Assembly: GCA_021442155.1 (NCBI GenBank) | Contig: JAKCPB010000337.1 | Location: forward strand, 1-64,000 | Length of the DNA stretch: 64,000 nt | Direction: 5' to 3' | Source of the DNA: Cymbidium sinense | Taxonomy: Eukaryota > Streptophyta > Magnoliopsida > Asparagales > Orchidaceae | In this document: positions 54,311-64,000 of the stretch, one piece after another | Numbering within the stretch: the first letter of the stretch is position 1 | Layout: the number at the start of each line of letters is the position of its first letter | Program-made: the position numbers and the translations under genes | Notes under the pieces: model-generated | Database searches by the model: none | Told to the model about the DNA's origin: nothing | The model's input: the letters and a program-made list of their open reading frames with translations, nothing else

Positions 54311-56655
54311 AATAACTAATAAATTAATAAACAAATAACTAACAATAATAAATAATTACAAATAACTAATAACTAATAAAAACTAATAAAAACTAACTAA
54401 TTAATAACTAATAAAACTAATAATAATTAATAATAACCTAAACTAATAAGAAAACTAAAACTAATAAACTAATACACTAAACTAATAATTAAAATTAAGA
54501 TAATAATAAAACTAATAATAACATAACTAATAACTAATAATAATAACTAACTAATAAATAATCATAATAAAATTAAAACTAAAGCTAAAAACTAAAAGTT
54601 AATAAAATAAAAAACTAATAACTAAACTAATAATAACTAATAAATAACTAGTAATAACTAAAAAATAACTAACTAATAACTAATAAACCTAAATAATAAA
54701 TAACTAACTAATAAAACTAACTAATAAACTAATAAAATAAAAACTAAAACTAAAAATAACTAATAATAAAAATAATAACCAATAATAATACTAAAACTAA
54801 CTAAAACTAACTATAACTAATAATTAATAATAATAATAATAATAATAAACTAATAAAATAAAACTAAACATAACTAATAATAACTAAAACTAAGCTAATA
54901 ATAATAATAATATAATAATAATAATAATATAACTAATAACTAATAATTAAAATAATAACTAATAACTAATAATAATAAATAACTAATAACTAATAAAAAT
55001 AACTAAGCATAACTAATAAAATAACTAAAATAACAAAATAACTAAAATAACTAAATAAATTAATAAAACTAAATAATAAAAATAATACATAATAAAAAAT
55101 AACTAACTAAATAATAAAACTAATCACAAAAAAACTAATAATAACTAATAAAAGCTATAAAACTAAAACTAATAAATAAACTAATAATAACTAATGACTA
55201 TGACTAATAAATGATAATAACTAATAACTAAAACTAAACTAAATAAAAATAAAACTAAAAACCTAATAAAACTTATAATAATAAACTAATAATAAAACAA
55301 AACTAATACTAATAAATAAAACTAATAATAAACTAAACCTAATAATAAAACTAAACTAACTAACTAAAAACTAGTGTAATAAAAGCTAAGTAATGATTAA
55401 TAATTTAATAATTAATACTAAAACTAAATAACTAACTAAACTAATAATAATATAAACTAATAATAATAATAACAATAAAAATTAACTAAACTAATAATAA
55501 AATAATAATAATAACTAAACTAATAAACTAAATAACTAATAAATAATAAACTAATAACTAATAAAAATAATAAACTAATAATAATTAAATAACTAAGTTA
55601 TAATAATAAACTAATAATAATAAATAAAATAATAACTAAAACTAATATTAATAATAATAATAATAACTAATAACTAATAATTAATATAATAAAATAATAA
55701 CTTACTAATGACTAACTAATAATAACTCATAAATAATATAATAAAGCTAAATAAAAATAAACTATAATAATAAAAAAATAATAATAAAAAATAACTAATA
55801 ATAAAATACTAAATAACTATAATAAACTATAACTAATAATAATAAAACTAAAATAACTAAATAATAATAAACTAAAATAAATAAAAAAAATAAACTAATA
55901 AAAACAATTAAATAAATAACTATAATAACTACATTAATAAACAATAAACTAATAACCTAATAAAATAAAATACTAATAACTAAAACTAATATACTAACTA
56001 ATATAATAAACTAAAATACTAATAAAACTAAATTAATAATAATTAATAACTAACTAATAATAATAATAATATAATAATAATAATAATAATAATAATAAAC
56101 TAATACTAATAATAAAATACTAATAATAACTAACTAAAAAACCAACAAACTAAAACTAAAAAATAAAACTAAATTAGTAACAAAACCAATAAAACTAATA
56201 AACTAAAATAACATACTAATAACTAAAATAATAAACTAATAAATATAATAATAATAATAACTAACTAATAACTAAGAAAATGAACTAATAAATCAATTAA
56301 AACTATCTAATGACTAATAATTAGTAACTAAAAACCTAATAATAATAATAATAAACTAAAAATAAAAAAAACTAATTAAAAACTAACTAAACTAATAACT
56401 GATAAGCTAATAATAAAAAATACTAATAATAACTAAATAAATAACTAACTAATAATAACTAATTAACTAAGTAATAACTAAAAACTAATAAAAATTAATA
56501 ACTAATAAAATAAACTAAATAACAAACAATAAACTAAACTATTAATTACTAAACTAATAAAACTAACTAATAAACCTAACTAAAAGTAATAAACTAAAAA
56601 CTAATAAAACTAAATAATAATAAACTAAAAAACTAAAACTAATAACTAATAACAA
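54311..56655 (+). repeat. CTAATAA-type array in the centre of the C/D inverted repeat
   Basis: About 2.3 kb of CTAATAA text, no gene. It lies between the two telomere blocks and has no mirrored partner, so it belongs to the asymmetric spacer. It contains several interrupted TAA runs (around 54830, 54900 and 56065-56100). Confidence 0.88.
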
Positions 56656-56868
56656 ATTAGGGTTTAAGATTTAAGGTTAGTTTAGGATTTGGAGTTTAGG
56701 GTTTGGGGTTTAGGGTTTAGGGTTATAGGTTTTAGGGTTTAGGGTTTAAGGTTTAGGATTTAGGGTCTAGGCTTTTAGAGATTAGGGTTTAGGGTTTAAA
56801 GTTTATGGTTTAAGGCTTAGGGTTTAGGGTTTAGGGTTTAGGGTTTAGGATTAGTTTTATGATTTAAA
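56656..56868 (-). repeat. Interstitial telomere repeat, TTTAGGG orientation
   Basis: About 210 bases of TTTAGGG units with variants (TTTAAGG, TTTGGGG, TTTATGG). It is the inverted counterpart of 52271-52490 and joins the same single-copy flank at its outer side. Confidence 0.93.
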
Positions 56869-57232
56869 CTGTCTGACTGCTGGGCTTACAACCGCATTGA
56901 GTGGTAGCCAGCTAGCACCTCCCATGCTTTAAAACCATGTAGGCAAGTCATATGATTTTGCAAGATAGTTAGGTTGTTATTATTTAGAGAGAGACTAAAG
57001 TCCTTAAACTCACTCCCTAAAGAGACTAAAGCATGTGTGGTAAGAGTAATGACTTAGTCTAATGCAAATCTTTTCAAATTTTATTTATATTTGACACTTC
57101 ATTTTGACAAAGGCTTTGGGATTTTCATATGTCTGAATGCATGATGAATGGATTACTGGCCAAATCATAAGAGAAGAGGGTGAAGCTTCATTAGTAGGAG
57201 TTGCTCTCATAGGTCAAGCGGCTCTATTAGGA
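56869..57232 (-). repeat. Single-copy-like inverted repeat, right arm
   Basis: Reverse complement of 51904-52270 (sum of paired coordinates near 109130). It keeps the CG and CAG sites that read CA or TG in the left copy, so this copy may be the less decayed one. No gene seen. Confidence 0.92.
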
Positions 57233-57583
57233 TTTTTATTAGTTTAATTATATTAGTTATTAGTTATTAGTTTAGTTTTATTATTATTATTACTATTATT
57301 TTAGTTTTATTATTAGTTATTAGTTTGGTTATTATTATTTATTATTAATTTAGTTAGATTGTTTATTTATTAGTTTACTAGTTTTTAGTAGTTATTTTTA
57401 GTTTCTTACTTTAGTCTTTTTTTATTTTTATTTTGTTTTTATTATTTGTTAGTTATTAGTTTAGTTATTTTATTAGTTTATTAGTTATTGAGTTATTAGT
57501 TATAGTTATTTAGGTTTATTAGTTATTTAATTTTATTAGTTTATTTATTAGTTAGTTTAGTTATTAGTTATTATTATTATTTA

Positions 57584-57616
<33 letters not shown>

Positions 57617-59136
57617 TATTATTATTATTGTATTAGTATTATTTAGTTAGTTAGTTATTTATTAGTTAGTTTTATTAGTTTTTTAGTTATTAGTTATTAG
57701 TTATTATTGGTTAATTTGGTTTACTTATAAGTTGTTATTATTAGTTTATTAGTTTAGTGATTAATTTTATTAGTTTTGTAATTATTAGTTTGGTTTTGTT
57801 TTAGTTATTATTAGTTGTAGTTATTATTAATTATTATTAGTTATTAGTTTTTAATAATTTGGTTGGTTAGATTTATTTAGTTAGTTTTATTTTATTTTAT
57901 TATTTATTTAGTTTTTAGTTTTTAGCTTTATTTATTAGTTGTTATTAATTAGTTTAGTTTTCTATTTTAGTTATTTGTTATTAGTTATTCATTATTAGTT
58001 TATTAATTTATTAGTTTAGTTTAGTTGTTTAGTTTTATTAGTTAGTTTATCAGTTTAGTTTTATTAGTTAGTTAGTTTTAGTTTTATTAGTTATTAGTTT
58101 AGTTATTTATTTAGTTATTAGTTGTTAGTTTATTATTAGTTTAGTTATTTAGTTATTATAGTTTTATTAGTTATTTATTAGTTAGTTTACTTAGTAGTTA
58201 TTAGTTTATTAGTTTTATTATTTATTATTTATTATTCTTAATTTTTTATTAGTTATTAGTTATTTTTACTATTAGTTTTTAGTTTTATTGGGTTTTTTGG
58301 TTTTTTTGGTTAATTATTAGTTTAATTGTAGTTATTAATTTAGTTATTACTATTAGTTTTAGTTTAGTTCTATTTAATTATTATTAGTTATTGGTTTTTT
58401 TAATTAGTTAGTTGTTTTTATTAGTTATTGGTTTTGTTATCAGGTTTATTTATTAGTTTAGTTATTTTTGGTTTTAGATTTTAGTTTAGTTATTTTAGTT
58501 TTAGGTTTTAGTTTAGTTAGATTAGTTTAGTTATTAGTTTTATTAATTATTAGTTTATTATTAGTTTTAGTTATAAGTTATTACTAATTATTATTTTTTA
58601 TTGGTTTACATTTAGGTTTTATTTTTATTATTAGTTTTAGTTTATTAATTAGTTTTATTAGTTAGTTATTAGTTTATTTAGTTTTAGTTTTAGTAGTTAG
58701 TTTATTATTATTATTATTAGTTATTAGTTTTTAGGTTTTAATTTATTATTATTAGTTTAGTTATTATTAATTATTAGGTTATTTATTTATTTAATTTTAT
58801 AATTATTAGTTTAATTATTATTTTAGTTATTAGTTTATTATTATTATTATTAGTTTATTAGTTTTATTAGTTATTAGTTATTAGTTTATTATTATTAGTT
58901 TTATTAGTTTAGGTTATTATTAGTTTTATTAGTTTTAGTTTAGTTATTAGTTTAGTTATTATTATTATTATTTGGTTATTAGTTATTAGTTAGTTAATAT
59001 ATTTATTAGTTATAAGTTAGTTTTTTTTGGATATTTAGTTCTTAGTTTTAGTTTTATTATTATTAGTTTCATTTTATTAGTTTTAGTTTATTATTAGTTT
59101 TAGTTTTATTATTAGTTATTATTTATTATTATTAGT
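57233..59136 (-). repeat. TTATTAG-type array (right arm, inner part)
   Basis: Inverted copy of 50019-51903, flanked by the same single-copy flank and LINE fragment. Low complexity, no gene. Confidence 0.88.
57585..57629 (-). repeat. (TTA)n microsatellite, right arm
   Basis: TTA triplets with one interruption; mirror partner of 51443-51500. Confidence 0.85.
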
Positions 59137-59150
59137 TACAATGTGTCACA

Positions 59151-60331
59151 CATTAAAATTATGTGAGAGAGTAATTGAGCATAGGTTATGATGTCATACA
59201 AAAGTTTCTCACAATCAGTTTGGTTTCATGCCAGGTAGATCTACTATGGATGCTATACATTTGTTAAGAGGTTTGATGGAGAAGTATAGAGAAAGTAAGG
59301 AGGATCTACATATGATATTTATTGATTTAGAGAAAGCTTCTGATAAAGCTTCAAGAGATGTTCTTTGGAGAGTTCTAGACTAAAAGGAGTTAATATTAGT
59401 TATTCAAGTAATTAAGGATATGTATACTAGAGCTGTTATTTGTGTCCAAACACAAAGAGGATTGAAAAAATATTTTCCTATTTCTGTTGGATTACATCAA
59501 GGATCAGCTTTAAGCCCTTATCTTTTATGCTTTAGTTATGGATGTTCTTACTAGGCATTTATAGGAAGATGTACCTTGGTGTTTGCCTTTTGCTGATGAC
59601 ATTCTTCTTGTTGATAAGACTAGAGAGGGAGGCCAAGAGAAACTTGAATTATGGAGGTCAACATTAGAGTCTAAAAGTTTTCGTTTAAGTAGATCTAAAA
59701 TTGAATATATGGAGTGTAATTTTAGTTGTAGAAGTTCTAGTGGTAGTGTTGTGACATTAGGTGAACAAGTCATTAATAAGAGTGAGCGATTCAGATATTT
59801 AGACTATATTGTTCAAATGATGGTGAAATAGATGGAGATGTTATTAGTAGAATTCAAGTTGGATGGTTGAAGTTGTGGAATGCATCTGGCCTGTTGTATG
59901 ATAGAAAAATTTCACTTAAACTTAAGGGAAAATTTTATAAGATGGTGGTAAGACCTGCAATGACTTATGGTGTAGAATATTGGCCAATAAAAGAGAAGCA
60001 TAAGACTAAGTTAAGTGTTACAGAGACGAGGATGCTCAGGTGGATGAGTGGCTTTACTCTTAGAGATAAAATGCGAAATGAGTATGTTCGAGAAAAAGTT
60101 AGAGTAGCTCCAGTGGAAGATAAGATTAGAGAGAGTCACCTTAGATGGTTTGGCCACATAAAGTATCGGCCGTCTGATGACCCAGTTAGGAGAGTAGATA
60201 CATTAAATTTGCCTTATGTTAAGAAAGGTAGATGTAGACCTAAAAAGACTTGGTTAAGATGTATAAAAAATGACCTTAGTATTCTTGAATTAAATGAGAA
60301 TTTGACACATAATAGGACACAATGGAGATGA
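59151..60331 (+). pseudogene. LINE reverse transcriptase pseudogene (right-arm copy)
   Basis: The better preserved copy. In order: a TGA stop soon after the start, then NQFGFMPGRSTMDAI (about 59212-59256), FIDLEKASDK with the first catalytic Asp at 59324-59326, a stop after WRVL, VGLHQGSALSPYLF (about 59486-59527) followed by the same frameshift as in the left copy, the same TAG stop at 59562-59564, then the intact catalytic box FADD at 59589-59600 followed by ILLVDKT. A one-base loss in a run of A near 59816 breaks the next part (IVQ-MMVK against IVQND in the left copy). The final 154-codon piece (59867-60331) carries VVRPAMTYG, MLRWMSGFTLRDKMRNE, HLRWFGHIKYRP and ends TQWR. Not functional; useful as a dating marker. 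Confidence 0.93.
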
Positions 60332-60369
60332 AGTATTCATGTAGCCGACCCCACTTAGTGGGATAAAGG

Positions 60370-60392
60370 CTTGTTGTTGTTGTTGTTGTTGT
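60370..60392 (+). repeat. (TTG)n 3' tail of the RTE LINE
   Basis: Seven to eight GTT/TTG triplets closing the element; the TTATTAG array follows at once. Confidence 0.9.
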
Positions 60393-61206
60393 AGTTATTA
60401 TTATTAGTTATTAGTTTAGTTATTATTAGTTTATTAGTTTTATTATTATTTTATTAGTTAGTTATTTAGTTTAGTTAGTTTAGTTATTTTATTAGGTTAT
60501 TAGTTTATTAGTTTTTAGTTATTATTATTAGTTATTCAATTTAGGTTATTTATTATTATTAATTATTAGTTTTAGTTTTATTAGTTATTAGTTTAGTTTT
60601 ATTTAGTTTATTAGCTTAGTTATTTATAATTATTAATTATGATTAGTTATTAGTTTAATTATTAGTTTTAGTTAATTATTTTATTATGATTTTGCTATTT
60701 AGTTTATTAGTTTATTATTTGTTAGTTAGTTAGTTTTATTAGTTTAGTTAGTTAGTTATTATTATTTTTATTAGTTTTATTAATTATTTAGTCTAATTAT
60801 TATTATTATTAGTTTATTAGTTTATTAGTTTTTTAGGTTTTATTATTAGTTAGTTTAATTAGTTTTATCATTTATTAGTTTAGTTATTTAGTTTATTATT
60901 ATTAGTTATTATTAGTTATTGCATTAGTTAGTTAGTTTAGTTTATTTTTATTATTATTAGTTTATTAGTTTAGTTAGTTTTATTAATTTTTTGGTTTTTA
61001 TTTAGTTATTAGTTTTTTAGTTTATTATTAGTTTATATAATTAGGTTTTTTTAGTTATTAGTTAGTTTTAGTTATTATTTGGTTTTATTATTTTATTGGT
61101 TATTAGTTTATTGGTTGTAGTTATTAGTTTTAGTTATTAGTTTTTAGGTTATTAGTTTAGTTATTTAGTTTAATTATTAGTTATTTATTAGTTAGCTAGT
61201 TTTAGT

Positions 61207-61258
<52 letters not shown>

Positions 61259-64000
61259 GTTTAGTTATTATTTAATTATTAGTTTATTAGTTAATTAGTT
61301 TTTTAGTTTTATTAGTTTATTATTATTTATTATTTAGTTATTATTAGTTTTAGTTATTATATCTAGTTATTATTATTAGTTATTAGTTTATTACTTTATT
61401 ATTATTAGTTATTTGTTAGTTTAGTTTATTAGTTATTAGTTATTAGTTTAATTATTAGTTTATTAGGTTTATTATTAGTTTTTATAAGTTAGTTAGTTAG
61501 TTTAGTTTTTTTTATTTATTAATTTATTAGTTAAGTTTTTTAGATACTTATTAGTTATTAGTTATTAGTTTTACCAATTATTAGTTATTAGTTTATTTAG
61601 TTTATTATAATTACTTATTAATTTGTTATTTATTATTAGTTTATTTCTATTAGTTATTTAGTGATTATTAGTTATTAGTTAGTTAGTTTATTTAGTTTTT
61701 ATTAATTATTAGTTTTAGTTATTATTAGGTTTAGGTTTAGGTTTAGTTATTAGTTAATTATTAGTTTTATTAGTTTATTATTATTAGTTTAGTTATTATT
61801 AGTTTATTATTAATAGTTATTAGTTTTATTAGTTTAGTTATTACTTAGTTATTAGTTTAGTTATTTATTTAGTTATTATTATTAGTTAGTTATTTATTAG
61901 TTAGTTAGTTTTATTAGTTAGTTTTAGTTTTAGTTAGTGTTTATTAGTTATCAATTTAGTTAGTTTTATTAGTTTATTAGTTATTTAAGTTATTATTTAT
62001 TACTTATTTAGTTTATTTGTTTATATTATTATTATTATTTATTTTAATTTTTATTATTAGTTATTAGTTAGTTTAGTTATTAATTTATTATTTAGTTATT
62101 AGTTAGTTAGTTTTTATTAGTTTAGTTATTTATTAGTTATTATTAGTTAGTTTATTTAATTTTATTAGTGTATTAGTTTATTAGTTTAGTTTTATTAGTT
62201 AGTTAGTTTATTATTATTTAGTTTTAGTTTTATTATTTTTTAGTTTTTATTAGGTTTAGTTTAGTTATTATTAGTTAGTTATTAATATTATTAGGTTATT
62301 AGTTTTTAGTTTTATTAGTTATTAGTTATTATTTATTATTAGTTTTATTATTAGTTATTTAGCTATTAATTTTTAGTTATTATTATTAGTTTATTAGTTT
62401 TTATATAGTTTTAGTTATTTAAGTTTTTATTAGTTATTTATTCAATTTTTAGTTATTAGTTATTATTAGTTTAGTTATTTAGGTTAGTATTTAGTTTGTT
62501 TTAGTTATAAATTTTTATTAGTTATTAGTTTAGTTATTAGTTTAATTATTATTAGTTATTTAGTTATTAGTATTAGTTATTAGTTTATTATTATTAGTTT
62601 AGTTTAGTTTTATTAGTTTATTATTATTACTTATTATTAATTAGTTAGGTAGTTTTTAGTTATATTTATTAGTTTAAGTTTAGTTAGTTATTATTAGTTA
62701 GTTACTTATTATTTAATTATTAGTTAGTTATTATTAGCTAGTTTCTTATTAGTTATTAGTTTGTTTTATTATTATTATTAGTATTATTTATTAGTTATTA
62801 TTAGTAAGTTAGTTTATTAGTTATTAGTTATTAGTTTTATTAGTTTAGTTATTTTTATTAGTTAGTTTATTATTATTATTATTACTTTAGGTTATTTATT
62901 ATTAGTTATTAATTTTTTAGTTAGCTTTTTTTAGTTGTTAGTTATTATTAGTTTTTTATTAATTTATTTTAAGTTTTATTAGTTAGTTATTACTTTATTT
63001 TTATTATTAGTTATTAGTTTAGTTAGTTATTAGTTTAGTTATTATTAGTTATTTATTAGTTATTAGTTAGTTATTTAGTTAGTTAGTTCTATTAGTTAGT
63101 TTTTTAGTTTATTATTTGTTATTAGTTTTTAATATTTAGTTAGTTATTAGTTTATTAGCTTAGTTATTTACTTTTTAGTTTATTCATCAATTTATTAGTT
63201 TTAGTTATTAATTACTAGTTTAGTTTTATTAGTTTAGTTATTAGTTATTTAGTTTATTATTAGTTAGTTTTTTAGTTTTTTTAGTTATTAGTTATTATTA
63301 GTTATTAGTTTTTAGATATTAGTTATTATTAGTTAGGTAGTTTTAATTATTAGTTAATTATTTATTAGTTAATTAGTTTATTAGTTTAATTTTTTATTTA
63401 GTTATTAGTATATTAATTTATTAGTTTAGTTATTATTAGTTAGTTATTTAGTTTAGTTTATTAGTAATTTTAGTTATTAGTTTTATTAGTTTTATTATTA
63501 GTTAGTTATTATTATTAGTTTATTAGTTATCAGTTACTATTAGTTTTTATTTGTTATTATTAGTTATTATTACTATTAGTTTTAGTTATTTTTTATTAGT
63601 TTGTTATTATAGTTTTTATTATTAGTTGTTATTAGTTTTAGGTTAGTTTATTAGTTAACTAGTTCTTTTATTATTATATATTAGTTACTATTTATTAGTT
63701 ATTAGCTAATTAGTTTTTAAGATTTTTTTAGCTTTTATTAGTTATTAGTTTAGTCATTATTAGTTAGTTTTTAGTTTAGTTATTATTAGGTTTATTTGTT
63801 ATTAGTTTTATTATTAGTTAGTTATTATTATTTGTTAGTTATTTATTATTATTTTTTGTATTCATTAATTATTAGTTAGTTATTAGTTTTATTATTAGTT
63901 TTAGTTAGTTATTATTTATTATTTATTAGTTATTAGTTATTATTAATTTTATTAGTTTTATAGGTTTATTTATTAGGTTTTAATTTATTAGTTATTAGTT
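60393..64000 (-). repeat. TTATTAG-type array, block D (outer right arm)
   Basis: Inverted copy of about 45330-48769. Examples: CATTATGATTTTGCTATTTAG (about 60690) mirrors CTAAATAGCAAAATCATAATA (about 48470), and the last 100 bases of the window mirror about 45325-45425 almost base for base. The arm runs off the right edge. No gene. Confidence 0.88.
61210..61258 (-). repeat. (TTA)n microsatellite, right arm
   Basis: About 49 bases of pure TTA triplets, mirror of 47914-47969. Confidence 0.92.

Larger units (their letters stand above)
59137..60392 (+). mobile_element. 5'-truncated RTE LINE, 3' part (right-arm copy)
   Basis: Inverted copy of the element at 48770-50018, with the same 5' truncation point inside the reverse transcriptase. 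The 3' untranslated part keeps the standard form GTAGCCGACCCCACTTAG and GGGATAAAGGC (60341-60370), followed by a (TTG)n tail of seven to eight units, shorter than the roughly 11 units in the left copy. Confidence 0.93.

Noticed and set aside
52271..56868. Relic of a head-to-head telomere fusion
   Set aside because: The order CCCTAAA then TTTAGGG is opposite to that expected of an end-to-end fusion, and 4 kb of other repeat separates them.
59525..59773. 82-codon open frame on the minus strand
   Set aside because: Antisense shadow of the reverse transcriptase region that includes the FADD box on the plus strand.
1..64000. Intact host genes, tRNA, rRNA or organelle DNA
   Set aside because: No long open frames outside transposon remnants, and no tRNA cloverleaf, rRNA or organelle gene sequence recognised.
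1..64000. AT-rich bacterial, mitochondrial or protist origin
   Set aside because: Plant-type RTE LINE, plant gypsy gag and Arabidopsis-type telomere repeat together point to a plant nuclear genome.

Overview
The window looks like non-genic heterochromatin from the nuclear genome of a flowering plant. Three things support this: blocks of Arabidopsis-type telomere repeat (CCCTAAA on one side, TTTAGGG on the other), decayed RTE-clade LINEs with the 3' end and (TTG)n tail familiar from plant genomes, and a decayed Ty3/gypsy gag. I see no intact gene, tRNA, rRNA or CRISPR array. The species cannot be named from the sequence.

Most of the window is a degenerate low-complexity repeat built from TAA, CTAA and CTAAA words (typical reading CTAATAA; TTATTAG on the other strand). 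One strand is almost free of G and carries TAA stops in every frame, which is why open frames are missing. The orientation switches: A block 1-21218 reads CTAATAA; B block 21219-31696 reads TTATTAG; C block 39336-51900 (plus 54311-56655) reads CTAATAA; D block 57233-64000 reads TTATTAG. Matching rare landmark words by eye shows that A, B, C and D are not independent arrays. They are diverged copies of the same multi-kilobase sequence, kept in order but in alternating orientation. B and C form inverted arms around a non-repetitive transposon-rich island (31697-39335). C and D form a second inverted repeat with its axis near 54.6 kb, which runs off the right edge of the window.

Islands within the arrays: (1) 17541-18445, the 5' leader and endonuclease part of an RTE LINE, minus strand, broken. 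(2) 31697-39335, a Ty3/gypsy-derived region with an LTR-like segment and a gag pseudogene on the minus strand, followed by about 5.8 kb of AT-rich sequence I cannot identify. (3) 48770-50018 and 59137-60392, two inverted copies of one 5'-truncated RTE reverse transcriptase fragment; they share the same truncation point, frameshift and stop codon, so they come from duplication of a single insertion. (4) 51904-57232, a shared single-copy flank plus telomere repeat on each side (CCCTAAA left, TTTAGGG right), with an asymmetric 4.2 kb spacer between.

No genes work together here. The coding fragments are dead transposons, and the interest lies in how the repeat landscape was built: local tandem duplications, large inverted duplications, and a possible link between the telomere repeat and the CTAATAA arrays. 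All copy relationships were found by reading and matching by eye. Boundaries of array segments are good to tens of bases at best, and identity percentages were not computed. An assembly or base-calling artefact is a live alternative for part of the array structure.
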